DNA of 64,000 nt from Rhynchopus sp. YZ270_cl-10 (GCA_964035575.1 OZ037915.1:558001-622000); one strand, 5' to 3'. Numbered from the stretch's first letter, positions 22,701 to 32,895 are shown. Numbers and translations are program-made. Notes: generated from the sequence alone by a model not told the origin.

Positions 22701-22763
22701 GGTTTTGTGTCTCTCTGTTTTGTGCAGGTGTTTTCGGTGGTGGGAGAAGAAACAACAACAAGG

Positions 22764-23360
22764 TAAGGGATACGTGGAACACATATCCTCATTGTCGTAG
22801 CTCAAATTTGAACCGGACACAGTAGAGCTACACGACTGAAACCGTTTACTGGGTAATCTACTGGTTCAAATTTTACAACAGTAAAACCGACTGGCAGTGC
22901 CAGTAAAATGACACCAACAGAGTGCAGGCCAATGTGCTAAAAGGAGGGATGTGTGGGTGTGGTGTGCAAGAGACAACAAACAGTTACAAGGGGAGAGGTC
23001 TTTTGTTTTGTTTTGAAGCTCTGGTGTATTAGCACTGCACTTAAGCAGCGCCTGCATGATACCCCACACCGGCAGGGAAGTGGTTGAAACACACTGCTTT
23101 GACACAACATCAAAAAAGGGGTACGGGGGCACACTGTCACAAACAGGAAGATATCAAACGAAACATTGCCAGTGAAAGGCCATAGTATTCCCGCCCCAGC
23201 CTTCCGCTCAATATCCTCACACATAGCATGTGGGGAAAAAGAAGATTCCAACTAAAGCCTGACCAAGATCGAATCTCTGAGTCTCAGGACAAAGTGACCC
23301 CAGCGTAAAGAGTGTGGGCCTCGAAGAAGCAGAAAGCGAGGAAGAAAGTGAAGTTATTAA
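22764..23360 (-). repeat. Conserved LRR upstream block, copy U1
   Basis: About 600 bases shared nearly word for word with 43,262-43,770, 58,466-59,310 (interrupted by a MITE) and 61,498-61,975. It begins just upstream of the LRR start and includes CTGGCAGTGCCAGTAAAATG (a palindromic CTGGCA/TGCCAG) and CCCCACACCGGCAGGGAAGT. It may be a promoter or leader. This copy runs directly into the 3' flank of LRR gene 2. Confidence 0.8.
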
Positions 23361-23374
23361 TAGATTCTCGTGCA

Positions 23375-24658
23375 TCACATACACACACATTGGCGCTTGC
23401 TACGCCTGTGCACATATTCTGACACAACACTGCTCGATCCGGTGACGTTGATGCTGCATTTACGTAAGTTACAACCGTCAAGAACTGGGTCGCCAATGTG
23501 CGTCACACTCGCCCACCCAGCCCACTGCAGGGTTCTCAAATCCCTGCAGTTGTAGAGGAAGTAGTATGGTATGCGCTTCACGCTGCTCCACCCAGACAAG
23601 TCAACGGTTTGCAATGCGTAGCAGTTGTAGAGGAGGTGGTCTGGTATGTGCGTAACATTGCTCCATCCAGACAAGTCAAGGGTTTGCAATCCGTGGCAGC
23701 CGGAGAGGGAGTAGTCCCCTATTTGCGTCACATTCTTCCACCCAGATAAGTCAAGTGTCGTCAACGAGGTGCAGCTCATAAAGAATTTCTCACCGATGTG
23801 CGTCACGCTGTTCCACCCAGATAAGTCAACGGTTCTCAATGCGGTGCAGTCGTGGAGGAAGTTGTTCGCTATGTGCGTCACACTGCTCCACCCAGATAAG
23901 TCCAGTGTCGTCAACGAGGGGCTGATGTGTAAGAATGCTCTACCGATGTGCGTCACGCTGCTCCACCCAGATAAGTCAACGGTTCTCAATTCGGGGCAGC
24001 ACTGGAGGAAGTAGTCCCCTGTTTGCGTCACACTGCTCCACCCAGACAAGTCAACGGTTCTCGCCTTGCAGTTCCGGAGGAAGTAGTTGGGTAAGCACCT
24101 CACATTGTTCCACCCAGATAAGTCAACAGTTCGCAAAGCCTGGCAGTCGCAGAGGAAGAAGTCGAGTATGTGAGTCACACTGCTCCACCCAGATAAATCA
24201 ACAGTGTGCAATGAGCTGCAGTGGGAGAGGAAGCTGTCGAGTATGTGAGTCACAGCCGGCACACCACTGAGATCAAGTTCTTCGAACATGCCACGTGACA
24301 AGAATCCAGAGTGAATCTCAGTGACAACTTCCGCCTGCAGAAACAAATGAACCAGCATGGGATCTGTCAGACCTTTGAACCTGTCTGTCGTCAGCATTGT
24401 CTCACCCAAGTCACGAAGAGCTGCAATGGCGTCGTCCTTCTGCGACTTCGTCTTCGTCAGCACAATTGTGTCCCCAGCACTCAGCTGCGTCGTGTCGTCT
24501 CCGTCAGCCAGCACCTTCCCTCCAAAGCTCATGTCAAAGCTGTCTTCGCACAACTCTGCTGCAGACGCCACCTTCTGCCGTATGTCCGCAATTGTATCAT
24601 CCACACCCACATCGACTGTGTACTTCTCTCCGTCTGAGGTCTCCACACATATTTCCAT
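23375..24658 (-). CDS. Ubiquitin-like/BspA-LRR/CaaX protein 2, 427 residues
   Basis: Same plan as LRR gene 1: ubiquitin-like domain differing at only one or two residues, a linker, 11 LRRs and the CSINVTGSSS cap ending SKRQCVCM. One repeat is shortened (NCKARTVDLSGW lacks residues present in its neighbours) and the last has WAGW for DLSGW. Several repeats close to the N-terminus carry ILDFF or ILDSF instead of IGDYF, so ligand-facing positions differ from paralogue to paralogue. Upstream of this gene the conserved U block is missing and unique sequence starts at about 24,745. The start is placed by paralogue agreement at 24,658. Confidence 0.9.
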   Translation of the reverse strand: MEICVETSDGEKYTVDVGVDDTIADIRQKVASAAELCEDSFDMSFGGKVLADGDDTTQLSAGDTIVLTKTKSQKDDAIAALRDLGETMLTTDRFKGLTDPMLVHLFLQAEVVTEIHSGFLSRGMFEELDLSGVPAVTHILDSFLSHCSSLHTVDLSGWSSVTHILDFFLCDCQALRTVDLSGWNNVRCLPNYFLRNCKARTVDLSGWSSVTQTGDYFLQCCPELRTVDLSGWSSVTHIGRAFLHISPSLTTLDLSGWSSVTHIANNFLHDCTALRTVDLSGWNSVTHIGEKFFMSCTSLTTLDLSGWKNVTQIGDYSLSGCHGLQTLDLSGWSNVTHIPDHLLYNCYALQTVDLSGWSSVKRIPYYFLYNCRDLRTLQWAGWASVTHIGDPVLDGCNLRKCSINVTGSSSVVSEYVHRRSKRQCVCM

Positions 24659-25154
24659 GGTTTTGTGTCTCTCTGTTTTGTGCAGGTGTTTTCGGTGGGG
24701 GAAGAAGAAACAACAACAAGGTAAGGGATACGTACAACACCTCCGCATTGGCCTCATGCGGGAAGGTGGTTGTGACGCGGGGCACTATGACTTTGTGGAT
24801 GTACTTCAATCGATCCTTAGCATCCTGACCAGAACCACACAGGGATGCACCGCCCCTCCCTTCACCTTCATCCTACGACATGAACGCGAAATTTGCGAAA
24901 ATAAGAGGTGACTACTAACGAAGCCAACTATCCAATCACACCTGGAGGGACGCGAGACTCGTCTTCGAGGTGTTCAAAGAAATCTCCTAGGAGCGTTTTA
25001 TAGAGTACAAAGAAAAGATAAGTAGCACATCGAGGAGGGGGGGGGGGAAAGGTAGGTACATGCAGTGCTCTCAAGATCCTCCACGTAGGGGAGGATATTT
25101 CCTCCAGGGGCTTTTTTTTTTTTTTTCAGGCTTTTTTGGTGGAGGATTTCCTCC

Positions 25155-25218
25155 ACTTTTTTTTTTTTTGAAAACTTGGTTGTTTTAGTGTAGACACCCG
25201 AAGATGAACTCCACTATA
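25155..25218 (-). repeat. Dispersed repeat family D, copy D2
   Basis: TTTGAAAACTTGGTTGTTTT, then AGTGTAGACACCC ... CTCCACTATACC; same orientation as D1. It lies inside the hAT-type MITE, so it has been carried by it or inserted into it. Confidence 0.6.
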
Positions 25219-25354
25219 CCTATAATATTTTTTTTTTGGCGGGCTCGGGTGGAGGATTATCCTCCTAGGGGTTTTATAGTGGGGGTCACTTTGTCTCCCC
25301 CGAGGGAGCCAATATTTTCCCGAGCCTGTATGCACCGTCCAGGGCTGCACCTTA

Positions 25355-25512
25355 AAAAAAATTTGCTTGCGGCGCCATTTTCATTTTTTGCTACTCAAAA
25401 AAAGGGTTCGTTGAGTGATTCTGTAGTGCAAAAGGAAGCATTTTTACACCGTATCCCAATTTTTTTTCGCCTGCGGCGCCATTTATATTATTTTTTTGCT
25501 CCGCAAAAAAAT
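25355..25512 (+). repeat. Repeat family E, copy E2
   Basis: Bounded by two GCCTGCGGCGCCAT-type words with T/A runs and GCATTTTTACACCGTA between them; inverted relative to E1. Lies within the hAT-type MITE. Confidence 0.65.
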
Positions 25513-26278
25513 AGTTGGCAATGTCTTTGGATACCCTTGTATTTTGCAGCCAAAAAATGCAACGTGACCAAAGCTGCAAAATTTTTGCCATTTAAAAAAA
25601 ATTACCCGCCGTTGCATCAGCCCCTGCTTCTGGAAGACGTATTGGTTTTGTACGGTTCGTGGAGCGTACGGTGCAAGAGAAAGGATTAGATTTCCGTTTT
25701 TTGTTATCTCGCAAAATTGACCCGCCTCTTCGCTCTGTGGCTGTCAGGGAGGCGCGCGCGAAGCGCGCGACGACCGCTTGTTGCGGGGGAAATTTTTTTT
25801 TTTGGGGGGGGTTTTTTTTGCAAAAACGAATCCTCCTCATTTCGAAAATTCTGCTTTTTTCGTGGAGGATCTTGAGAGCCCTGGGTACATGGCATTTTTT
25901 TTTTTTATTTTCTTCGTTCATGGCCTTTTTTTTTTGCATTTTATTTTTAGTTCCTTCTTAAATGAGGGGAATGACTTTTTAAAAACCCTGGTTTTTTTGC
26001 CCCTCTGGACAAGGTGGGGATAAGGGATGGTTAGGCCGTGTGTGTGTAATTTGCAGGCTGCGCATCTATACGATCTGCAGGAAGCACAGAGAAACACATC
26101 GCATACGTGATTGTATGGGGCGGATTCGCTGTAGGTGTGGTGTTGCTCAGAAGGTGCAAAAGGACACCGCAAAAAAAAAAAAATTAAAAAGAGAAAAAAT
26201 AATAACGCAAATTTGCAGCAAAGGCAAAACGGCAGGGGTGTTTAAATGGGCAGGGGGGGGAAAATAAAAAGCTTTTGT

Positions 26279-26382
26279 AAGATTGAACCTAAGCCTCTGC
26301 ATAGTCGACAGCAGTCACCCTAGGTCTCAATCGTTATCAACATCATCTGTGTGGAATTGCAAAGGGCGTGCTTAGTCGCCTT
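26279..26382 (-). repeat. Hairpin repeat family A, copy A6 (interrupted)
   Basis: AAGATTGAACCTAAGCCTCT at the left and GTGCTTAGTCGCCTT at the right are the two halves of the consensus, separated by about 70 bases of extra sequence in the loop (26,300-26,367). Confidence 0.55.
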
Positions 26383-26599
26383 GATAAAAGAGAGGTTTTT
26401 TGGGGTATGCACCCGCAACAAAACACTGCTCTCCGTTGTCTTACTAATTACTTGTCAAAAAAAAAAAAAGATGACTTGAAATTCAAAAAAAAAAAGGTTG
26501 TTTCTTCTGCAGACACCAAAAAACAAAATCAGAGAGTAGTTAAAATGTGCTACAAAACGCATCTCAGTCGAGCATCATGCAAAAAAAAGAAAAGTTTAT

Positions 26600-26841
26600 A
26601 AGATGATCCTAAGCCTCTCGTGCTTCATACTTCGTGGTCCGCCGGGTCCGCCAAAAAAAATTTCACCAAGACCCGCCCGAGCTGAGACGGACCTGAGACG
26701 GACTCAGGCGAACTCCGCCCGAGTCCGTCTCAGGTCCGTCTCAACTCGGGCGGACCTGAGACGGACTTTCAAAGTCCGCCAAAGTCCGTCTCAACTCGGG
26801 CGGACTCCGGCGGACCACGAAGTATGGTGCTTAGTCACCTT
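26600..26841 (-). repeat. Hairpin repeat family A, copy A7 (split by an insertion)
   Basis: AAGATGATCCTAAGCCTCTC at the left and GCTTAGTCACCTT at the right flank the palindromic element 26,626-26,826. Removing one GTGCTT copy restores the 36-base consensus exactly, so the insertion site was an intact hairpin. Confidence 0.8.
26626..26826. mobile_element. Palindrome-rich small TIR element, 201 bp, inserted in hairpin A7
   Basis: Ends CATACTTCGTGGTCCGCCGG and CCGGCGGACCACGAAGTATG are perfect inverted copies, flanked by GTGCTT at 26,620-26,625 and 26,827-26,832 (apparent 6-bp target duplication). The interior is built from repeated GAGACGGAC and GTCCGTCTC words in both directions. No coding capacity; superfamily unknown. 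Confidence 0.8.
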
Positions 26842-27236
26842 ATCGCACAGCATCAGCAAAAAAAAAGGTCAGAAAAAACCTGAACAGATCCATCTGGGCC
26901 GTCACAGGCTCAAGGATATCAATAAATAACAGATTATAGCGGGGTGTTGTTAGTATTTTTGTTTTTTTTTTGTTTTTGCACCAAAAAATTCTTCTTGGGG
27001 TCGCAAGCCACCGAAGTTTCTTCACGGTTTGGGTGATAAGGGAGGGTAGAAGGGAGAAAAGGGCATTAATACACCCTCTTTGGTTAGCTTTTAGTAAGAA
27101 AGAAACCTCCTTTGTCCTAAAAGGGGTGCTTTTCTTGACCCACATATCCACATTTGACGAATTCTGGGGGAAATATTCTAGGAAGTACCCCAGGCTCTCA
27201 AACACCACACAAGACAACACAGACAACAAATGACTC

Positions 27237-29237
27237 TCACAACAGATCCAGCTTGGTGCACACCATCACCCGTAAGCTCTGGTCAAAACAGGAGCAGGCT
27301 GCCAGCCCTTCCTTTGAGCGATTCCAGTCAAATGAGCTCACGGGCTGCTGCGAAATCGTCACCTATTCATTTGTGTTCGATGATATTTTTATAATTAAAG
27401 TTGAAAAAACGGTTGACTTGAAATAACAAAAGCCCTCTCGTGAACAGTGTACCTTGGTACAATGACCGGCTGTACCGGGTATTAAATGAAATATTGTATG
27501 GACGGTCAATTTGGCTACCACACTGAACAGACAGGGGTTTTAAAAAAAGTTGGCTTGAAATACAACCCTCTCGTTGCCACAGTGCACCTTGATACAGTAA
27601 CCGCACCCCGGGGTGAACCCCCACAGCCCTACAATTCATAGTTTTACCAGGAAAAAAAAAAAAAAGAAAACAACACCCAACTCTCCCATACCTTATTGAC
27701 TTCCTCCACTGACCCAGGGACCCCTTTGTCTCTTCCCTCTGCGTCTTTAATGACCTGCTGTGGGGGGTATTGGTACTTCACTAGGGAGAGCTCACCTGCA
27801 CCGCAGGACATGAGCACCTCGCGGTTCTGTGGGAGCGGCTTGGTCTGCCAGATGGTGCCACTGCCGACACGTTGTTCCACGTAGGAGTAGCCGAGTGTGG
27901 GGTGCAGGGTGCGCATGTTGTAGACCCGGATGCGGCCTTCGAGGGAGGAGACAATCAGTTTGTTCGCCTCGATGTCGGGGCGGTCAAACGCAAGGTGGCA
28001 CACCCCGTTTGCAGTGTTGAACTCGAACCGCATCTTCAAGGTGCGCATATCGAACAGCTTCACATCCCCATTGTCGTACCCCGCCGCAGCCACCCGCTCC
28101 GTCGGGCTGTAGGAATTGCCAAACGCGACAGTCCAACAGTCCCGCGCCGCCTCGGGGTTGGCAGGTTCCAGTGCGGCAACTGGTTTGTCCTTCTGACGAA
28201 TATCCCACACCTTAACAGAACCATCACGGCTTCCGGTGAGAAGCTCAGGAGGACCGTTATAACAGGCCCCATCTATTCCGTTGATGATAGTCTGTGGGAA
28301 GGGGAGGGGTTTGGAGAGATGGGGGGTGAAAGTGGAAAATGTTAATGTCGTCAAGGCAGTGTTGCACAAAAATGTTGGGGGAAAAGAAAGGCAAGAAAGA
28401 GACTGTGGGATTGTGGGATTTGGGGGGGGGGGTGTGTCGTACCTTATGGGCCTTAGCAGTGTATATCGGTGTGTCCATGCGCTCGAGGTCCCACACCTGG
28501 AGGTCGCCTTGGAAGTTCCCTGTGGCAAGGGTGCGGGTCTCCGGTGGTGCGTGGCTGAAGGTCATGCATTTGAAGGGAAACGGCCTGTGGGGGTTTGTGG
28601 TGTGGAGTGTGAAGCATGGGAGTCAAAAAGAGTAGAGCTGAAATACAAAGCCCTTCTCGTGGCAGTGTACCTACCAAGAAAGAACATAGTAGTTGTGCTA
28701 AAATGCCTGAGTCAGAGCAAAAAAAAAGTTTTGTAAGAGAGAGTTGGGTTGATCGCACATCTGTATTTTCCTAAATGAAGTACGAAAACGCACTGTGGGT
28801 TAAAAAAAAAAGATCGGGTCTTTTGTTTGTGCGCTCAAAGCCGGAAAACAAAAAGGTGAAAAAATGTGTTAAACTGTACGGTTGTTGTGGTTAATTGAGT
28901 ACTCAAAGAAAACAAGCAAGCTTCTGTTTTTTTTCAATCCGTTTTGTTTGCCCTGCAGCTGCCTCCAATCTTTTTAGAATTGTCAACAAGCTGTTTTATC
29001 AAAAAACAAAATCCCATACTTTTCTATTTCCTGCACCTTCTCGAGTTCTCCCCCTTTGAGGTTGTAGATGCAGATACACCCGGTGTTCTTTGGGTAGTTC
29101 CCGCATGTCACGAGACGTGACGAGAGGGGGACCCACTTCGTGTCGAACACTGTGTGCGTGACGGGCTTCTTTGCGTGCTCGACGATCTGCTGGCGGTACT
29201 CCTTCTTCGGCTTCTCGTCATCCCAGATGTTAGACAT
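27237..29237 (-). CDS. WDR92: WDR92/monad WD-repeat protein (4 exons), 361 residues
   Basis: WD40 propeller protein (DNAAF10) that works with the R2TP/prefoldin-like chaperones in assembling axonemal dynein arms in the cytoplasm. Exons are 29,020-29,237, 28,443-28,584, 27,692-28,291 and 27,237-27,362. The joined frame is 361 residues, about the length of the human protein. Donors are GTATGG, GTACGA and GTATGG; acceptors are CACAG, CACAG and AATAG. Diagnostic stretches are FDTKWVPLSSRLVTCGN, ELLTGSRDGSVKVWDIRQKD, RDCWTVAFGNSY, AAGYDNGDVKLFDMR and the end SSFDWNRSKEGLAACSCFDQ...VCTKLDLL. Introns 1 and 3 carry B repeats (one and two copies). Its presence implies a motile cilium or flagellum at some life stage. 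Confidence 0.95.
27411..27482 (-). repeat. Repeat family B, copy B4 (WDR92 intron 3, long form)
   Basis: Reads GTTGACTTGAAATAACAAAA, then GCCCTCTCGTGAACAGTGTA and CCTTGGTACAATGACCGGCT, ending GTACCGGGT. Lies 48 bases from the acceptor of WDR92 intron 3. Confidence 0.85.
27549..27615 (-). repeat. Repeat family B, copy B5 (WDR92 intron 3, diverged)
   Basis: GTTGGCTTGAAATACAACCC then TCTCGTTGCCACAGTGCACC and a changed hairpin end. Second B copy in the same intron. Confidence 0.75.
28634..28672 (-). repeat. Repeat family B, copy B6 (WDR92 intron 1, short form)
   Basis: AGAGCTGAAATACAAAGCCC then TTCTCGTGGCAGTGTACC. About 50 bases from the intron 1 acceptor; short form without the GGTACA/TGTACC hairpin. 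Confidence 0.8.
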
Positions 29238-29685
29238 CTCTTACTTCCGTTAAGAAAAAAAACAAACAAACAAACAAACGAAAAAGAAAGGCGGATAGTA
29301 GGGAAGACAAATAAGACAAAACAATGGACTGAGGCCCTTATGTGTGTTGTGTGGAGAGCGTTTCCCTTTTGCTTCGCCCTGTCTTTGTGGGAGTTTTGTG
29401 GGGGTGTTTTGAAGGGAGGGAGAGAGAGAGACAGGTTAAGGGGGCAAGAAGAACGCACAGGATAAATTAGGTTTGTGTGATGTGGGGCTCGGTTGGGGGG
29501 GGAAGAAAAAAAAATCATTGCTGAGAGAGAGGAGAGAGGAGACGGGAGGGGAACAACCTACTGAGTACAAGGCTTTTCTACGGTGGGGCAGGGCACAGTA
29601 GATTCACTTCTCTCTTGTTTCTTCTTTTTTTTTGCAGAGTTCAGCAAAAAAAAAAAAAAAACACAACGAAACACAATCCCTAACT

Positions 29686-29741
29686 TTTATTTGAAAAATT
29701 GTTGGAAATAGTGTAGTTGCCACCACTCTGCAAGCACCACT
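29686..29741 (-). repeat. Dispersed repeat family D, copy D3
   Basis: TTTGAAAAATTGTTGGAAAT then AGTGTAGTTGCCACC ... CACCACTGTC. Closest to D5. Confidence 0.55.
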
Positions 29742-31319
29742 GTCTTTTTTTATTTAGGCGCATAGCAATGTGACCCATTAGGGTGCCACGTGAGACTGTT
29801 ACAAAAAAAAATCGCCTTCATTTTTTGGTTACTTTTCAAGCACCCAAACGAACACCCATAACAAAAGGCTAGGATGCTAGAATAAACCCTTCTTTTTTTT
29901 TTCTTTTGAGGGTATCACACACAAAGAGGACTTCCTGAGCCTCCAATTTGTCAGAATGTGCTTTCTTCACACATCTAAAAGATAAATTCATACACTTTCA
30001 AATAAAAATTTGAAAGCATTAGGGAAGTGTATAAAAAAACAACAACAACCCAAAAGAAAACAAGCACCGTATTCGTACAAAAAAATTATCGAACCGTCAT
30101 GGTGTGGCTGTATAGGGCTAGGGTGTATACCCTAGAAGGACCCAAGAAGTACCCAATTTACACCTAATTTTAAGGGGGGTGCTAAAATTATTTTGTGTAT
30201 ATTTTGTTGGTGGTTTTTTGTGGCCAGAAATTTTCCCCAGAAATTTTCAGCCAAAAAAATCAAAAAATTTTTTTTTTGATTTCGGTGCTCCGGAGCTTCT
30301 GCGTGCTGTGATGGGGTCACTTTGCGCTCAGAACTGAGTATTTTTGACCTAAAATGCATGTATCAGTTTTTACAGGCCATTTTCAGGTTTTGTGTGTAAT
30401 ATGGTCAGTACTTGACCACTGAGGGTAAAGTGCAAAGTAAACGTGGGGCAGTTTGCATAGCTGCGAACTTTGCTGCGCGTTGTGACCCCCCACAATTTGA
30501 CGGCCGGAGCTCGTAGAACCCAACGAGGAGTGAGAAAAAGATACGTCGAAAGAATAAAAGTAGCGTACCGTGCGCCTGCGGCGCAAGCTTTGCAACCCAC
30601 CCTCCCATGACATAGTTTGGCTGCAGCAACCTGAACACCTGGTAGTGGTCGTCGCAGGCCACTGTCGTCTCGGACCCCATATTCGACCAGCATCCCACGA
30701 TTTCCCAAAAACCCAAGACCCCGCACTGGGGTACTGGGTACTGGGTACTGGGTTCTGGGTGCCAACCCCGGATTTTGAGAAAATTTCCACCACCGAACAC
30801 GTGGGGCTCTCGGATGTACCAACTATTTGCGAAAACAAGGCTACTAACCACAGGAAAAGCTCGGGAAAAAGTCACGTTTTCCTTAAGGAAGTGCCCTAAG
30901 GAAAATCACTATACCCTATAAGGACCCAAGAAGTACCCAATTTACACCTAATTTTTAGGAAAATCACACCAGAACCGTAAAAAATGTTTGACCTCTTTTT
31001 CAGTATTTTCTGGAAATTCGACCTTTCTTACGGTAGATAATTTCTACGAATACGGTAAGTTACCCACCCCCCTACATAGATTTCAATACTATACCCTACA
31101 GCGAATGAAGGAAGGCTGTGGGAAAACCCTTTCAAGACAAATGTACCTCTCTTGTACACTCATATCTTGAACACTATCAAAAAAGGGCCTCAAATTTTCA
31201 TAGTTGCATAACGGCGCACATCCCCATTTTTCAAGAGTGCAGCAAGAGAGCCGTAACCCTCATGGACAAAAAAAAACCTCACCTCCTTCAACTCCCACTT
31301 ATGCATTTATTATTTTTCT

Positions 31320-31378
31320 TTTTTTTTGAAAATTTGGCTTGTATTAGAGTAGGCACCCAAGGATGCACCCCACTACTT
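31320..31378 (-). repeat. Dispersed repeat family D, copy D4
   Basis: TTTGAAAATTTGGCTTGTAT then TAGAGTAGGCACCC ... CCCCACTAC. Confidence 0.55.
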
Positions 31379-31551
31379 TTTGTATTTCTCTTTCTCCCTC
31401 CTTTTTTTCACCAGAACAGACCCTATCTCGTCATATTCCTCTTTTCGTACCCCCCCTCAACAACGCTCAATACCCAAAAAAAGGCTAGATTTTCATCACA
31501 TTCCAGATCCATTTCCGTTGCCTCCGCTCTGCTGCATTTACTTATTATTTT

Positions 31552-31605
31552 TTTGAAAAAATTGTTGGAAATAGTGTAGTTACCACCTGTGCAAAGCTCC
31601 ACTGT
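31552..31605 (-). repeat. Dispersed repeat family D, copy D5
   Basis: TTGAAAAAATTGTTGGAAAT then AGTGTAGTTACCACC ... CTCCACTGTC. Only 66 bases downstream of the methyltransferase stop codon. Confidence 0.55.
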
Positions 31606-31670
31606 CAATTTTTTCCCGATAATCCGTTGGTTTCGTGCATCTGAGAAGGCCTAGGGATCAACTCTCATTT

Positions 31671-32372
31671 TCACTCCTTCTTTGGCTTAAGAACAATCAA
31701 CTTCGCAACCTGATAACGGTTATCGACTGAATCCGGGATGATTTCATTTGTGAGAACCTCCATTTTGGAATCCTCCAGGATCTTCGCAATGTCTGCTTCA
31801 TATGTAAGCGGTCCAAAATCGATTGTGATGAGGTACCGGAGGAGGGGCTTGATAATTGAGAGGCAGGGGAGGTACTGCCGCTGGTAAGTCTGTGTGATGT
31901 AGATACGTCCTTCGGGGGTGGTGAGAGCGGAGGCGACCTGAAGGGCCTTGAGAGGGTCTGGGAGGAGCGTAAAGGAGCCGCTGAAGTATACGGTGTCGAA
32001 GGTTCCAAAATCGCGCAGAAGCTTGTCGTCGTACACCGACATGCATTGCACGGAGACGTTTTCCTCCGCACCGTGCGCCACGATCTGCTGTCCCGCCTTC
32101 ACAATATATGCTGAATCATAGTCAACTCCGACCACATGAATGCCCTTCTGCTTCAACAACGCAGTGTTCTTAAAAAGCGCGCTCCCCGTCCCAATACCCA
32201 CATCGCACACCCTCGACCCCTCCGGAAGTTGCTCCAAAACCGTTTTGTACCACCGTGCTGTCATTTTGACAATGATACTGTCATAGATCTCTGGGCTCTT
32301 CCACATTGCCAAGGCGACGCCAGTCAGACCGGCCCCAGTGGCAACCGCTGCATAAGATAGGGAGTTGGGCAT
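31671..32372 (-). CDS. Class I SAM-dependent methyltransferase, 233 residues
   Basis: Single-exon Rossmann-fold methyltransferase. SAM-binding motif I is VCDVGIGTGSA (about 55-65), motif II is VVGVDYD (80-86), and the later DTVYFSGSFTLLPDPLKAL matches the post-I acidic strand and following helix. Residues 7-24 (YAAVATGAGLTGVALAMW) are hydrophobic and may anchor the protein to a membrane. Substrate not deducible; the layout recalls small-molecule or lipid/quinone methyltransferases. The Met at 32,372 was chosen because ACAG lies 10 bases upstream and the longer frame to 32,492 only adds low-complexity leader. Confidence 0.85.
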   Translation of the reverse strand: MPNSLSYAAVATGAGLTGVALAMWKSPEIYDSIIVKMTARWYKTVLEQLPEGSRVCDVGIGTGSALFKNTALLKQKGIHVVGVDYDSAYIVKAGQQIVAHGAEENVSVQCMSVYDDKLLRDFGTFDTVYFSGSFTLLPDPLKALQVASALTTPEGRIYITQTYQRQYLPCLSIIKPLLRYLITIDFGPLTYEADIAKILEDSKMEVLTNEIIPDSVDNRYQVAKLIVLKPKKE

Positions 32373-32764
32373 GGTATACTGTCTGTTTTTTTTATGAAAA
32401 TGTTTTTTTTGTGAAGAGGAGGGGAGAGAGAGAGAGAGAAGGAGAGAAGGTAAATAAGGGTGGTTTCTAATCTTTTTAGAATTGACTTCCAAACAAAGTG
32501 TTTTATCAAAAAAAAGTCATAGGGGAAGAAGGAGACTTATATAAAGTGTAATGTGCAAGGGGAAAGGGGAAAGGGGAAAGCATGGTAAATGAACTGGCAA
32601 AAGGGGGAGGGAGGCAGGTGGAAGAAGGTCGGGAACTACGAGGTTGGAAATACGGCGTAGGTTCCCTTCCCCCTTCACAAAAGGTTACCCTCCAAAAAAA
32701 AAGCGGCAGAGGAAGGAAGAAAGCAAGGCAAATAAAGGAAACGCTGGCAACAAAGAAAAGTTTA

Positions 32765-32800
32765 TAAGATGATCCTAAGCCTCTCGTGCTTAGTCTCCTT
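32765..32800 (-). repeat. Hairpin repeat family A, copy A8
   Basis: Near-consensus: AAGATGATCCTAAGCCTCTC then GTGCTTAGTCTCCTT, preceded by AAAGAAAAGTTTAT. About 390 bases upstream of the methyltransferase start. Confidence 0.75.
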
Positions 32801-32846
32801 GAACAAAAGTCCCGCATCCCCCCTTCCCCATCCCGGTTAAAGAAAA

Positions 32847-32895
32847 ACAAAAGAAAAGTTGAAAGTGCAAAACGCCTCACCGTTCCTCAGCGGAC
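32847..32895 (-). repeat. C-type repeat (relative of A/B core)
   Basis: AAAGAAAAGTTGAAAGTGCA then AAACGCCTCACCG. Relatives lie at 7,348-7,392 and 7,859-7,892. On the gene strand all read GAGGC...GCACTTTCAACTTTTCTTTT or close, resembling the 3' part of A and B. Confidence 0.45.

Larger units (their letters stand above)
25063..25883. mobile_element. hAT-type non-autonomous element with 8-bp duplication, 821 bp
   Basis: Left end CAGTGCTCTCAAGATCCTCC and right end GGAGGATCTTGAGAGCCCTG are inverted copies of about 23 bases with one mismatch. The 8-base word GGTACATG flanks both ends (25,055-25,062 and 25,884-25,891). The 8-bp duplication and CAG-G-like termini are hallmarks of hAT. Inside are further GGAGGAT/ATCCTCC words and repeats D2 and E2, but no transposase. 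Confidence 0.85.
24659..27236. other. 2.6 kb gap with hAT MITE and hairpin repeats
   Basis: Contains a short plus-strand coding-like fragment (24,745-24,911), the hAT-type MITE 25,063-25,883 with repeats D2 and E2 inside, A hairpins A6 and A7 (A7 split by a palindromic element), and the WDR92 3' region. No intact gene. Confidence 0.5.
29238..31670. other. 2.4 kb gap between WDR92 and the SAM methyltransferase
   Basis: Contains D repeats D3-D5, a direct repeat of about 45 bases (AAGGACCCAAGAAGTACCCA and following) at 30,134-30,177 and 30,918-30,958, one arm of the F palindrome (30,290-30,375; compare 43.9-44.3 kb), a GGGTACT microsatellite near 30,728-30,755 and a worn relative of the 7,136 TIR element at 31,011-31,062. 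Minus-strand frames at 30,405-30,875 are open but not convincing. Confidence 0.45.

Noticed and set aside
22353-22825. Plus-strand frames of about 108-140 residues repeated at every LRR gene (also near 24,311, 41,242, 42,889, 55,974, 58,093, 61,090)
   Set aside because: They are antisense shadows of the highly conserved ubiquitin-like domain; conservation comes from the minus-strand protein.
30405-30875. Minus-strand frames of about 150 residues in three frames
   Set aside because: Overlapping frames through a GGGTACT microsatellite with no splice-consistent or family-like sequence.
30134-30958. Pair of direct repeats of about 45 bases, 780 bp apart, as possible long terminal repeats
   Set aside because: Too short, and nothing resembling reverse transcriptase, integrase or capsid lies between; left as a plain direct repeat.
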